In this document: piece after piece, positions 41,206 through 49,089 of the stretch
Numbering within the stretch: position 1 is the first letter of the stretch
How the letters are laid out: every line of letters starts with the position of its first letter
Origin: a virus
Strand: one strand, 5' to 3'
Virus record (IMG/VR): IMGVR_UViG_3300046488_000201
Location: 1 to 51,754 of that record
Length of the DNA: 51,754 bases
Notes under the pieces: model-generated
Databases searched by the model: none
Told to the model about the DNA's origin: nothing
Seen by the model: only the letters and a program-made list of their open reading frames with translations
Translations under genes and position numbers: made by a program

Positions 41206-42191
41206 GCGTGCACCTCCGGCAACTGTCGCACGCGCAGACCTTCGGGCCACTCAGCCGGATCCGCTCCGGCCCGATCGCGCAGTTGCACTTGACCGTGGTC
41301 GAATCCAAAGGCGCCGGGAGCGCGGAACGGACCCACGGGGTGGGCGCCGAGCTGCTTCACGTAACAGCGGATCCCGCCGGCCTCGCAGTCCGTGACGATT
41401 TGCGAGATCCATTCGACGTCGCACGGGCGGTCCGAATCGCTCTCGCCGCCCGGCACCATCCATTCGAGGTTCAGGCCCTGTGCCGTGCCGGTGCCGGCGC
41501 AATACTCACAGTCCGGCCTGTCACAGCACGGGATCTGCGTGCCGCACCGTTCGGTGGTACCCAGCACGTCCAGCGGCCCCAGCAGCGGCTCCGCCGAACA
41601 CCAGGCGCGCCAGCCGACCAACCGGCTCACATCCGCAGCCCGTCGCTCGAACCGCGGTTGGTTCTCGGCGGTGTAGCCGATCAGGATGTGTCTCGGCGGC
41701 CAATTCGCGAGACCTTCCTCGAGACGCTGCATGTAGTAGGCGGTACTTGCCATCTGTCCGTGCGCGATGTCCGTGCCGGCGTCCTCGAGCCTGTCGCGCA
41801 GGTCGGGATCCGTGAGGTAGGTCACGAGTTCCGCGGTGCGCTTTGTGAGCGTGAAGAACAGGTGGCGGTCCGAGGCCAGTAGCATGACCGCGAGGATCGC
41901 GTCGCGCGTCCCGTTGGGCACGTTCTCGTGTGCCCAGTCCGACTGGAAGCAGACACCGCACCGGCGCGGCGTTCGGTAGCTCAGTGGTTCGAGCAATCGA
42001 TCGTCGAGCAACTGGATGGACGAGAACGGCCGGCGGTACTGGGCTGGCATCTTCTTGCCGCGCAACCAGGCGGCGTGACGCATGTCATGCAGCGCGCGGG
42101 CCCAGCAGTTCGCGCACCCCTCGGATGCCGGTGTGCATCCGATAAGAGGATTCCAGCCTTCGGTGAGATACGGGATCCCGGTCTTGCTCAT
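41202..42191 (-). CDS. DUF5131 (phage Gp37/Gp68) family protein (329 aa)
   Basis: MSKTGIPYLTEGWNPLIGCT, then SEGCANCWARALHDMRHAAW is the family's opening with its CxxC-type cluster. SDWAHENVPNGTRDAILAVM, LTKRTAELVTYLTDPDLRDR and AEPLLGPLDVLG follow. Its fold is related to radical-SAM-like barrels, but the reaction is unknown. A Cys-rich insert (IPCCDRPDCEYCAGTGTAQG) could bind zinc. The start at 42191 is the natural family start. Confidence 0.9.
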   Translation of the reverse strand: MSKTGIPYLTEGWNPLIGCTPASEGCANCWARALHDMRHAAWLRGKKMPAQYRRPFSSIQLLDDRLLEPLSYRTPRRCGVCFQSDWAHENVPNGTRDAILAVMLLASDRHLFFTLTKRTAELVTYLTDPDLRDRLEDAGTDIAHGQMASTAYYMQRLEEGLANWPPRHILIGYTAENQPRFERRAADVSRLVGWRAWCSAEPLLGPLDVLGTTERCGTQIPCCDRPDCEYCAGTGTAQGLNLEWMVPGGESDSDRPCDVEWISQIVTDCEAGGIRCYVKQLGAHPVGPFRAPGAFGFDHGQVQLRDRAGADPAEWPEGLRVRQLPEVHA

Positions 42192-42194
42192 GGC

Positions 42195-42452
42195 CTACAC
42201 CGCAGCCTTCAGCCGTCGCGCGGCCGGCTTCACCTCGTCGTCCGTATCCACCGGAAGGAAGTTCGTGCTTCGAAGGGCGCCCGTGACTTTCAGGAACGAC
42301 ACTTCCACCTTCGCCGAGTCCACAATCACCTTGGCCACCTCCGCGACGGCGCGGGCGCGATCGAGGTCCATCGGCTTCTCCTCGTCCTTCAGCGCCTCGA
42401 GCGTCTCGAACAGGTGGTTACGCAGATCGTCGATCTTGTTGCGCGGCGCCAT
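42195..42452 (-). CDS. Small phage protein (85 aa)
   Basis: MAPRNKIDDLRNHLFETLEA with LKDEEKPMDLDRARAVAEVA is a widely shared short phage pattern. It is helical and probably oligomeric; no reaction is known. It overlaps the preceding HNH gene by 35 bases. Confidence 0.75.
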   Translation of the reverse strand: MAPRNKIDDLRNHLFETLEALKDEEKPMDLDRARAVAEVAKVIVDSAKVEVSFLKVTGALRSTNFLPVDTDDEVKPAARRLKAAV

Positions 42453-43143
42453 GGGTTCTCCTTCGGATCTGTCGATTCAATGCGCCGAGCAGCTGGACGG
42501 TGCGCGCGAGCGGCTCGGGCAGGTTGTGGATCGTGTTCCGCGCCATTAATGCGCGGCGGGTGATCAGTTCCAGGTTGTCGAGTCGGATGTCGGCCTTGTC
42601 GCCGTTGCGGAAGGCGACCGCGTGACTCTTGGGCACCGGTCCGTGCACCGATTCCCACAGAATCAGATGCACGGCTCGCCAGCGACGTTGGAGCGGGAGG
42701 TCGTTGTTGATCTTCCGCTCCAGGTATCCGTCTTTGCTGACCCGCTCTGTACCGATTGGCTTCCAGAGTCGCAGCGCGACGCCGCGCCGTTCACCGCGCT
42801 TGAACTGTGTCTCGCGCATGCGCCCTCGGAACCAGCCCGGCCGGCGCAACCCCTTGTTCGCCGGCACGTGCCCCGCCGCAAACCGCGTCCCCGCGCCGAC
42901 GTTGTCGCCGCGGCGCAATCGACACGCCTGCGGACCCGCGAGATACGCAGCGCTCTTCGTCAGACCAAGTCGGTCCGCGCGCGCGTAGATGGCCGTCGGC
43001 GTCCTCCGCAGCCGCTTCGCGAGCGCGGCGGTGGGCGTCTCTGGGTACGCCAGGCGCAGCGCCTTGTCGTCGGCCGCGCTCCATAGGCGCCTCCCCGCGC
43101 GGTATTGGTCGGCCGCGATGCTCGTCCTCGTCAGCTTCTTCAT
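42418..43143 (-). CDS. HNH endonuclease with DNA-binding N-terminus (241 aa)
   Basis: The N-terminal 70 residues are Myb/SANT-like (WSAADDKALRLAYPETPTAA, LAKRLRRTPTAIYARADRLG). The HNH part has WRAVHLILWESVHGPVPKSH, then VAFRNGDKADIRLDNLELIT. It starts at 43143, set by ATGA overlap. Such stand-alone HNH enzymes are homing-type, or help packaging and repair. It overlaps the following small gene. Confidence 0.8.
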   Translation of the reverse strand: MKKLTRTSIAADQYRAGRRLWSAADDKALRLAYPETPTAALAKRLRRTPTAIYARADRLGLTKSAAYLAGPQACRLRRGDNVGAGTRFAAGHVPANKGLRRPGWFRGRMRETQFKRGERRGVALRLWKPIGTERVSKDGYLERKINNDLPLQRRWRAVHLILWESVHGPVPKSHAVAFRNGDKADIRLDNLELITRRALMARNTIHNLPEPLARTVQLLGALNRQIRRRTHGAAQQDRRSA

Positions 43144-43412
43144 CGGTGCCACGGGCAGACGAAAAGACGAAGGTCCAGCAACGACCACAGCACGAACTCG
43201 GGCACGTTGAGGTCGTGCGGGCGCCCGAACGGCGCCGCGCAATACAGAGTCCGCAGCGTGCGCCCCTTCCATTCGACGGCCGGCAGGTTGTTGATTTCCA
43301 TCTGGCGCAATCCGGCCGCGGCCTCACCGTACATCTCGGCGAACGCCGCCCGCGTGCGCGCGAGGACGGCCTCGTAGACGTAGCTGCTCTGGGGGAGAAC
43401 CCGGTGCCTCAT
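43140..43412 (-). CDS. Small hypothetical protein (90 aa)
   Basis: It reads MRHRVLPQSSYVYEAVLART, then FAEMYGEAAAGLRQMEINNL and a C-terminal VPEFVLWSLLDLRLFVCPWH. It is compact, with no obvious motif. It overlaps the HNH gene and lies 9 bases after the ParB-like gene, so it is part of the same unit. Confidence 0.65.
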   Translation of the reverse strand: MRHRVLPQSSYVYEAVLARTRAAFAEMYGEAAAGLRQMEINNLPAVEWKGRTLRTLYCAAPFGRPHDLNVPEFVLWSLLDLRLFVCPWHR

Positions 43413-43421
43413 CTGGCGTCG

Positions 43422-45080
43422 TTACCGCTTCTTCGCTGGCTTCGCCTTCTTCGCCTTAGGCTTCTTGGCCTTCTGTGCGCACCGGTCACAGAGCGTTTCC
43501 GTCGCGTCCGCCCAACCGCAGCCGCCCTCACACGCCTCCTCATCCGAGCAGCCGCACTCCCGGCACACGCCCGGCTTTACGGTGCCGTTCTCCGCGGCTG
43601 GCTTCTCCTGGGCCTTTAGGACGGCCGCGACGTCGATGCCGAACGCCTTCGCCGTCGCGGTCCACCGGTCGCGGTCCCGGTAGTTATTGAGACCATCGTG
43701 CAACTCGAGCGCAGCCAGGTGGCGAAGGAGGACGTCCGGAGTCTTCGGCGCGCCGAGCTTCCGCGTCATCTCCGCGGCGTCCGTCTTCGAGACGCCCTTG
43801 AAGAGCAGCGCGAGAATCTTCGGGAGTTTCGCTTTCCTGACCGACTCGAAGGCTGCAGCGCGCAGCGCTGGCTCGGCGCGCGACCACGCCGCACGCTCCG
43901 CGTCGCGCCGGGCCTGCTCTGCCTTCTGCTTGCGCTCCTCGGTCTCCTGGCGCTTCTGCTCGGCGCTCGCCGACGTGGACTTGCCCGCCGTCGCGCGTTT
44001 CTCTCGCGCCTTCTTCTCGGCGGCCCAGTGGATCTCGCAGTCCTTGTGGACGCAGACCTGGTGCGTCTTCCCGTATTCGGGCCCAACCACAATCACGCCG
44101 AGCACCGACCGATCGCACGTCGGTGACTTCTTGTCGCGGCCGTCGGCGAGGTTCCACGACACGGCCGTGTACGTCCGCTCCTCGGTCTTCGCGTCGGGCT
44201 GGACGAACGAGTCGTGCGTGATGGAGATGACCCTCTTGCCGCGGCCAGGCTGCGCGCCGGCCGCGACCACCTGTTCGGCGACGGGCCCGAAGTCGAGCGG
44301 CGCCGCGGCGGCCGCCTGCTGCGGATCGAAGCGCACATAGTCGGCGATCCACGCTTCGAATTCGCGCACGGTTTTCGCCTTCAGGCCCGCCCACGGATCG
44401 CCCTTGCGCCGTGCCGCCGGCGTGACTGGTCCGTCCGGATCGAAGTCGAGACCGGCGGCCTCGGGGATGAACAGCCCGCCGTGCCGTTCAGCGTATTGGT
44501 CTTTCGGTGGCGCGATCGCCTTTTGCTGCTGCGGCGGCGTCAGGCGCGCGAGCGGGATCGCGTGCCTGGTCGTGATGAGGCCTCGCTCGAGCAGCGCCGC
44601 GGCCTCGGGGATCAGGTCGGCCAGCTTCGCGAGGTCCCAGACGTAGGTCGCGGACTTGCCGATCCGCTCCGCAATCGTGTGGGCGGCGCGCGCGCGCCCG
44701 CCGTCGCCGGCGCCGTCGAGTAACGCTTTGAAGCTGCGCGCTTCCTCGAGCGGGGTCAGCTGCTCGCGCTGGACGTTCTCCACCACCGCGTCTTCGAACG
44801 CCTGCTCCTCGTTGACGTGAGTGTCGATGATCGCGGGCACCGTGACCAGGCCGGCCGCCTGCGCCGCGCGGTACCGCCGCTCGCCGGCGATGATCTCGTA
44901 GTGCCGGTTCACCGGCCGCACGCGGATCGGCGTGAGGATGCCGCGCGCCTTCACGCTCGCGGTCAGTTCCTTCAGCGCCTCGGCGTCGAAGTGCTGCCGT
45001 GGATTGCGCGGCGAGGGCTGGATCCGGTCGATCGCAATCTCCTGAATCCCCTCGTTGATCTTCTGAGTCGGCTCGTTCAT
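43422..45080 (-). CDS. ParB/Srx-domain protein with zinc-rich C-terminus (552 aa)
   Basis: A ParB N-terminal domain fills residues 10-120: RIQPSPRNPRQHFDAEALKE, IIAGERRYRAAQAAG (63-76) and VVENVQREQLTPLEEARSFK. A helix-turn-helix follows around 130-160 (RIGKSATYVWDLAKLADLIP). A coiled coil (about 355-410) and a C-terminal Cys cluster (CRECGCSDEEACEGGCGWAD) complete it. Phage ParB-like proteins act in DNA binding, nicking or segregation; no ParA gene is present. It may switch early transcription. Confidence 0.85.
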   Translation of the reverse strand: MNEPTQKINEGIQEIAIDRIQPSPRNPRQHFDAEALKELTASVKARGILTPIRVRPVNRHYEIIAGERRYRAAQAAGLVTVPAIIDTHVNEEQAFEDAVVENVQREQLTPLEEARSFKALLDGAGDGGRARAAHTIAERIGKSATYVWDLAKLADLIPEAAALLERGLITTRHAIPLARLTPPQQQKAIAPPKDQYAERHGGLFIPEAAGLDFDPDGPVTPAARRKGDPWAGLKAKTVREFEAWIADYVRFDPQQAAAAAPLDFGPVAEQVVAAGAQPGRGKRVISITHDSFVQPDAKTEERTYTAVSWNLADGRDKKSPTCDRSVLGVIVVGPEYGKTHQVCVHKDCEIHWAAEKKAREKRATAGKSTSASAEQKRQETEERKQKAEQARRDAERAAWSRAEPALRAAAFESVRKAKLPKILALLFKGVSKTDAAEMTRKLGAPKTPDVLLRHLAALELHDGLNNYRDRDRWTATAKAFGIDVAAVLKAQEKPAAENGTVKPGVCRECGCSDEEACEGGCGWADATETLCDRCAQKAKKPKAKKAKPAKKR

Positions 45081-45202
45081 GGGTGCGTTCTTTCAGAATG
45101 CCGTGCGGGTAGTGTCGAGTGCCGGGCCGCGCCGCTCCCCGAGTCCTCTCCCCAGATTCCTCAGTTCGACGCAGGCCCGGCACAACTCAGGACGGACCCG
45201 TG

Positions 45203-45946
45203 TCAGGCGAGAATGGCGACGCCGAGACCCTGCAGAGCCTCTTCGAGCCAGCTCGCGATGCGCTCGACGGCCGTCAGCCGCCAGGTGCCGGCGTCCGCCT
45301 CGAACAGGGCCGCCTTCGGCAACTCCCCGTTTCCGCCGCCCTGCACCCGGAAGACGAACGCCGAAGGTGGCTGCACGACGTCGCGGAAGGTCCGGAACGG
45401 CGCCAACTGCACCGGGTTCGGCACCGTCACCTGGGCGACCAGCGCGATGCCCGCCTTTGCGGTCACCGTCTGGGTGACCCCGTCGTCCTGCGAGGTGAGC
45501 GCCCGCTCGTCCTTGACGGTCCCGAGCAGCCCGAGCAGCTTCTGGCGGTCGCCGTCGTCTGCGAAGCGCGTCTGCAGGCCGATGATGAAGTTCTCGACCG
45601 TCATCCACTGGTTGAGGAACTCCTCGCTCGTGTCGATCGTCTTCGCCACGAGGAAGTACTCGCGGTCCCGCGCGCGGCTGTCGAGCGGGCCCATCACGGA
45701 GACCTGCGACGGACTGACGACGTGCACGGCCAGGTGCGCGAGGTCGAGGCTGTCGCGGTTCGACTTCAGGTAGTCGCGCAGGGCGCCGAGCCGGGCGACC
45801 TCGATGTATTTCGCCCGGGGGCCGGCCTTGATGAGCGACGCCGGATCTTCCAGGGTGAAGCCGGCCGGACGCGCAAGGAAGCCCCCGATCTCGATCGGCT
45901 TCTGTGCGAGTTCCGCGATCTTGGTGACAACGCCTTCTTCCATCAC
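45203..45946 (-). CDS. DUF2303-like phage protein (247 aa)
   Basis: Family-like parts are HVVSPSQVSVMGPLDSRARD (79-98), REYFLVAKTIDTSEEFLNQW and MTVENFIIGLQTRFADDGDR. The C-terminus is beta-rich. DUF2303 proteins occur in early operons, without a known role. No gene is seen in the 122 bases between this and the ParB-like gene. Confidence 0.75.
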   Translation of the reverse strand: MMEEGVVTKIAELAQKPIEIGGFLARPAGFTLEDPASLIKAGPRAKYIEVARLGALRDYLKSNRDSLDLAHLAVHVVSPSQVSVMGPLDSRARDREYFLVAKTIDTSEEFLNQWMTVENFIIGLQTRFADDGDRQKLLGLLGTVKDERALTSQDDGVTQTVTAKAGIALVAQVTVPNPVQLAPFRTFRDVVQPPSAFVFRVQGGGNGELPKAALFEADAGTWRLTAVERIASWLEEALQGLGVAILA

Positions 45947-46309
45947 TCACTCACCGCCTTTCGGTTTCTGAAACTGCGACACGGCCATGGGCAGCGGCCG
46001 CTCCTGGTCGAACAGCTTCGACTGCTTCGGGTCGTTCTCCACGGCGACGTACTTGCCACCGCGCTTCCCGATGTAGAGGTACGAGTCCACGGTTTCGATG
46101 CCCGCGAGCACCGAGACGCACTTCAGCGTGATCTCGGAGGCGGTGCGCTCCTTGTTCGGCTTGAACACGACCTCCATCTTGATGGCGCGCTTCGCGGTCG
46201 CCCGGGTATTCGGGTCGCCGATGTTCTCGAGGATCCGGTCCAGTTCCGCGCCGAACAGTTCCGCGAGGGCCCCGCCCCCGACGGTCGCCAGGGTGATTGC
46301 TTCTTCCAT
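45947..46309 (-). CDS. Conserved hypothetical phage protein (120 aa)
   Basis: MEEAITLATVGGGALAELFG with AELDRILENIGDPNTRATAK is a common phage pattern. The rest is beta-rich with a YIGKRGGKYVAVENDPKQSK stretch. It directly adjoins the DUF2303-like gene, with which it often travels. Perhaps both act on recombination or replication, but this is unproven. Confidence 0.7.
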   Translation of the reverse strand: MEEAITLATVGGGALAELFGAELDRILENIGDPNTRATAKRAIKMEVVFKPNKERTASEITLKCVSVLAGIETVDSYLYIGKRGGKYVAVENDPKQSKLFDQERPLPMAVSQFQKPKGGE

Positions 46310-46758
46310 CACATCTCCTTCGTTGCCGCCGGTGCGGTCTTCAGGCCCCACGTGCTGCAGGGCGAGCCGTTCGGACTCGTGGTCTTGCCGACCTCTTCGA
46401 CCAACTTCCTGATCCACCCCCGATTGCGCAGCCCGTTGATGCTCGAGAGCGGACAGCCGAGCCGTCTGGCCGACTCGTGGTCGCTCAGCGGCCCGTGCGC
46501 CGCGAGCAGTGCCAGATACAGGGCCGGCCGGCTGCCATCCTTCGCGCGCGCCCGCTGCGCCGCCTGGTGCGAGTGATGGCGCGACTGCGGGCTGCGCCCC
46601 GAGAACGGCACCGACGCGGGGGGCGGCGTCTGCGGGTGCAGGGGCGGCAGGTCCGGCACCGTCGAGAGCGGCAGCGCCACCTGGCCGGCGTCCTCGCGAC
46701 GCTGATGCCATGAGCGACGCATCCCCGCCGACGAATGACCTGCGGAGCTGCCGGGCAT
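46309..46758 (-). CDS. Winged-helix protein (149 aa)
   Basis: The N-terminal half is unstructured and Pro/Ser/His-rich. The C-terminal 70 residues (ALYLALLAAHGPLSDHESAR, RLGCPLSSINGLRNRGWIRK) are a typical winged helix of the early regulator type. The start at 46758 is kept since it is next to the upstream gene's end; shorter starts are possible. It probably binds DNA. Confidence 0.65.
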   Translation of the reverse strand: MPGSSAGHSSAGMRRSWHQRREDAGQVALPLSTVPDLPPLHPQTPPPASVPFSGRSPQSRHHSHQAAQRARAKDGSRPALYLALLAAHGPLSDHESARRLGCPLSSINGLRNRGWIRKLVEEVGKTTSPNGSPCSTWGLKTAPAATKEM

Positions 46759-46759
46759 C

Positions 46760-47320
46760 TCAGGCGACGTCCTTGTCCTTGCGATTCAGCCACCCGCGGG
46801 CGCCGCCCTTGCTGGTGTCCCAGAAGTAGATGACCTCGGCCCGACTGGACGGGTCCGCGAAGATCTCGCGCGCCCGGGCCACCGCTGCCTCGAGCGTCGG
46901 CCGGGAATCGAGGATCTGGCCCTCGGAGATGAGGTCCACGCGATTCTCGACCTTCACGCGCCTGCGCACCCGGCGCCTCGGACGCTGCGTCGCCTGCAGT
47001 CGCGCGCGTCTGGCGGGCCCCTCCTGGTCGTGCCCGATCCACGGGCCACGTCCGGTCCGCACGCCAGGGGCAGCCGCGCGGATGCTCCTGCCGGCCTCGA
47101 GGCTCCGCTGGATGGCCGCCCGGTGCGCGGTTGGAACCTCACTGCGTTGCACGTCCGACGACGCCCCGATGCTGTCGAGCACCGCCTGGCTTGCCTCGCG
47201 CTGCGCCATGTCCGCCTCCGTAGCGGCGTCCGACCCGGCGGACGCCCGGCACATCCCGATGACCAACAGCACGCCCGCCAGCACGAACAGGCCGATGACG
47301 ACATAACCGGGCAGTGACAT
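46760..47320 (-). CDS. Membrane-anchored hypothetical protein (186 aa)
   Basis: The N-terminus MSLPGYVVIGLFVLAGVLLV is one membrane span. A soluble helical part, a very basic linker (RRARLQATQRPRRRVRRRVK) and a compact C-terminus (AREIFADPSSRAEVIYFWDT) follow. AAGGAG precedes ATG 47320; a start at 47443 would add 41 unlikely residues. Its function is unknown. The 143-base gap upstream holds no other gene. Confidence 0.6.
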   Translation of the reverse strand: MSLPGYVVIGLFVLAGVLLVIGMCRASAGSDAATEADMAQREASQAVLDSIGASSDVQRSEVPTAHRAAIQRSLEAGRSIRAAAPGVRTGRGPWIGHDQEGPARRARLQATQRPRRRVRRRVKVENRVDLISEGQILDSRPTLEAAVARAREIFADPSSRAEVIYFWDTSKGGARGWLNRKDKDVA

Positions 47321-47463
47321 CGTCTGCTCCTTGCGCAGGCCGGCTCGCGCGCCGGGTCTGCGCTCTTCGACTCGCTCGTGCTGCAGGGGTCCTACGTGCG
47401 GGGGCTGGGGGCCGAGAACGACGCTGACGCGCGGGCCCATCACCCGCGCCGATGTTCCTCCGG

Positions 47464-47664
47464 TCAGACGGCCGATCGCTGCGCCACGGCCTGCTCGACG
47501 TAGGCGATGAGATCGCCCACGGTGCCGTTGGACAGGGCCTGTTCCGCCGCTTCGTCCGGAATCTCGAGGTCGAAGATCGTCGCCGCGTCGGTGGCCTCCG
47601 CTTCGTCCACGCCGAGTTGCTCGACCAGCAACGCCCGCACCTGATCTCTGATCCCGATCGTCAT
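47464..47664 (-). CDS. Acyl-carrier-protein-like protein lacking the Ser arm (66 aa)
   Basis: RDQVRALLVEQLGVDEAEAT looks like helix I of ACP; FDLEIPDEAAEQ and TVGDLIAYVEQAV match its later part. The segment between, which in ACP holds the D-S-L phosphopantetheine site and helix II (about 22 residues), is missing: ATDAATIFDLEIPDE runs straight on. The protein can therefore not be loaded with phosphopantetheine as in ordinary ACP. The start and stop are normal, and the downstream gene overlaps by four bases. It may mimic ACP and bind a partner of host ACP. Confidence 0.7.
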   Translation of the reverse strand: MTIGIRDQVRALLVEQLGVDEAEATDAATIFDLEIPDEAAEQALSNGTVGDLIAYVEQAVAQRSAV

Positions 47665-47801
47665 GGCGTCTCCACGGGGGCTTGCCGGGTCACTCCGCCG
47701 ATCGCTCGCCAGCAGGCGGCGCAGAAGATCCACGTGCCGAGTCGATACCCGGCGGCCAGCCATCGCGTGCAGTGGTCGCACCGCTGGCAGGGCCGGCGCA
47801 T
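47661..47801 (-). CDS. Tiny Cys-rich protein (46 aa)
   Basis: MRRPCQRCDHCTRWLAAGYR followed by LGTWIFCAACWRAIGGV has CxxCxxC and CxxC, a likely zinc finger. ATGA overlap with the ACP-like gene downstream and TGATG overlap with the tiny gene upstream tie it to the operon. No other information. Confidence 0.6.
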   Translation of the reverse strand: MRRPCQRCDHCTRWLAAGYRLGTWIFCAACWRAIGGVTRQAPVETP

Positions 47802-47950
47802 CACGCGCGCCCTGCCGCGCGCTGGAACTTCGGATGCCGACCGAGCCGCTCGCGGATCTTCCGTGCGGCCTCGCCCAAGAGTCCGCGCACGATCCCGCGG
47901 CGGTACCGCGCCGCACGCCGCTCCCACTTCGCTCGTGATGCTCGTCCCAT
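47801..47950 (-). CDS. Tiny basic protein (49 aa)
   Basis: It reads MGRASRAKWERRAARYRRGI, then VRGLLGEAARKIRERLGRHP and ends QRAAGRA: very Arg-rich and helical, as in small nucleic-acid-binding proteins. The ATG directly follows a TAG of a remnant frame, and its stop overlaps the next start. It is supported only by its place in a tightly packed row of genes. Confidence 0.5.
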   Translation of the reverse strand: MGRASRAKWERRAARYRRGIVRGLLGEAARKIRERLGRHPKFQRAAGRA

Positions 47951-47989
47951 CTATGCTCTCGCTTTCATCGCCAGCACGCGCGCCGGTTC
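47948..47989. pseudogene. Remnant of a duplicated gene end, 42-bp direct repeat
   Basis: This segment equals 48250-48291 at 39 of 42 bases. In both places it reads, on the minus strand, EPARVLAMKARA-stop followed at once by the ATG of the next gene. Here the upstream part of the coding copy is gone, so a second copy of the 110-residue gene was probably lost. The similarity fades on both sides. Confidence 0.65.
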
Positions 47990-48015
47990 CGGCCCCGCTG
48001 GCCGTTTCGAGATAC

Positions 48016-48252
48016 CTACTCGGGAACGTCGTCCGACATCTCGGGCAGCCGGGCGTATTCCTCCGAGCGCATCGTCTCGGTCGAGAGCAGCACGTCCGCC
48101 TCGGGGTGCGCGTCCACGCACCGCTTGATCTGGGCGGCGGCCTCATCCCACGTGTCGTATAACCACGCGCGGTCATCGCACATGCGACGCCCATCGACGT
48201 TGCTGAAGCACAGATGGACGTTGTAGACGAGCACCATTTCCACCTTCGGCAT
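48016..48252 (-). CDS. Small hypothetical protein (78 aa)
   Basis: MPKVEMVLVYNVHLCFSNVD, then DTWDEAAAQIKRCVDAHPEA shows an alpha/beta unit of the small phage type. It begins just after the TAG of the 110-residue gene. The end of the frame overlaps the remnant repeat region. No family. Confidence 0.65.
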   Translation of the reverse strand: MPKVEMVLVYNVHLCFSNVDGRRMCDDRAWLYDTWDEAAAQIKRCVDAHPEADVLLSTETMRSEEYARLPEMSDDVPE

Positions 48253-48585
48253 CTACGCCCTCGCTTTCATCGCCAGCACGCGCGCCGGCTCGGACTTCGC
48301 GACCCGCACCCGACTCTTGCGCACCGGCCCGACGATCTGCTCCCCCGTCCGATGCGCGTAGAGCACGCGGGCGACGTAATCGTCGGCGTACTCGCGCAGC
48401 AGCTGCTCGCGCCGGCGCTCGGTCCCGAGGAACGGCTGTGAGACGTGATGCGCACGGGCGACCGTCGGCGCCGGCGTCACCGGCAGGTGCAGCCACCGCG
48501 CGATCCGCTGGCGCCGCGTCTCCGGCTCCGGGGCCGCGAGGATGCGTGACCAGGTGTCGATGTCGGCGGGCAGAAACATCCTCAT
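48253..48585 (-). CDS. Hypothetical protein (110 aa)
   Basis: A helical protein: MRMFLPADIDTWSRILAAPE, ERRREQLLREYADDYVARVL, ending EPARVLAMKARA. GGAGGAA precedes ATG 48585 by 6 bases. The C-terminus is duplicated at 47948-47989. No family is known. It overlaps the small membrane gene before it. Confidence 0.6.
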   Translation of the reverse strand: MRMFLPADIDTWSRILAAPEPETRRQRIARWLHLPVTPAPTVARAHHVSQPFLGTERRREQLLREYADDYVARVLYAHRTGEQIVGPVRKSRVRVAKSEPARVLAMKARA

Positions 48586-48695
48586 GCTTTCCTCCGCGTC
48601 ATCGCCTGCGCCGCACGAACCACAAGCAGCGCGACCGTTCCCGCGAGCAGGGCCCACAAGCCGAAGGCCATCAGGAGCAGGCCCACCGTGCCCAT
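48582..48695 (-). CDS. Tiny single-span membrane protein (37 aa)
   Basis: The protein is a single hydrophobic segment, GLLLMAFGLWALLAGTVALL, with a basic end (MTRRKA). It overlaps the next gene by ATGA. Its place in the early block, near another tiny membrane gene, hints at a paired envelope role. It is too short for firm support. Confidence 0.5.
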   Translation of the reverse strand: MGTVGLLLMAFGLWALLAGTVALLVVRAAQAMTRRKA

Positions 48696-48700
48696 GGCCG

Positions 48701-48793
48701 TTACCACAGCGCCACCAGCGCCCCGATTGCGCCGAGCATGCCGGCGAACGCGAGCAGGTCGACAAGGTCCACGTCGCCGAGATGAATCTTCAT
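48701..48793 (-). CDS. Tiny single-span membrane protein (30 aa)
   Basis: MKIHLGDVDLVDLLAFAGML with GAIGALVALW is a short amphipathic start and a membrane stretch. The ATG overlaps the stop of the excisionase-like gene and its stop lies 5 bases before the next tiny gene. The row of small membrane genes is not unusual for phages. Low support because of size. Confidence 0.45.
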   Translation of the reverse strand: MKIHLGDVDLVDLLAFAGMLGAIGALVALW

Positions 48794-49089
48794 GCTGAGA
48801 CTTTCTTCCGCCGCACGTCGGCGAGAATCTCCCGCGCGCGCTGTTTCGGGTCGACGCGCTGGGTGCCCTCGTGCAACCACTCATCGATCGCGAGCCGATC
48901 GAAGAGCACGCGCCCGCCACGCCGGCAGATGCACCAGTTCGGGATCCGCCCGCTGCTCATCGCCGCGTAGACCGCGTCATTGCGATGCGCCTTCGACTTC
49001 CCTGTCGGGAATCGCAGGTATTCGCGGACGTCGTCGACGGTGAGGTAGCGCGGGCCGTCCATAGTCTGGGATGCGACTTTCACGGTCAT
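48790..49089 (-). CDS. Excisionase-like DNA-binding protein (99 aa)
   Basis: The HTH_17/MerR-like part reads PRYLTVDDVREYLRFPTGKS, then VYAAMSSGRIPNWCICRRGG and RVLFDRLAIDEWLHEGTQRV. Such proteins act as excisionases or early regulators. It follows the CII-like gene and precedes the tiny genes. The start at 49089 overlaps the regulator stop. Confidence 0.75.
   Translation of the reverse strand: MTVKVASQTMDGPRYLTVDDVREYLRFPTGKSKAHRNDAVYAAMSSGRIPNWCICRRGGRVLFDRLAIDEWLHEGTQRVDPKQRAREILADVRRKKVSA

Noticed and set aside
43422-45080. Plasmid partition system
   Set aside because: The ParB-like protein has no ParA partner or visible parS repeats, and phages often carry lone ParB-domain proteins.
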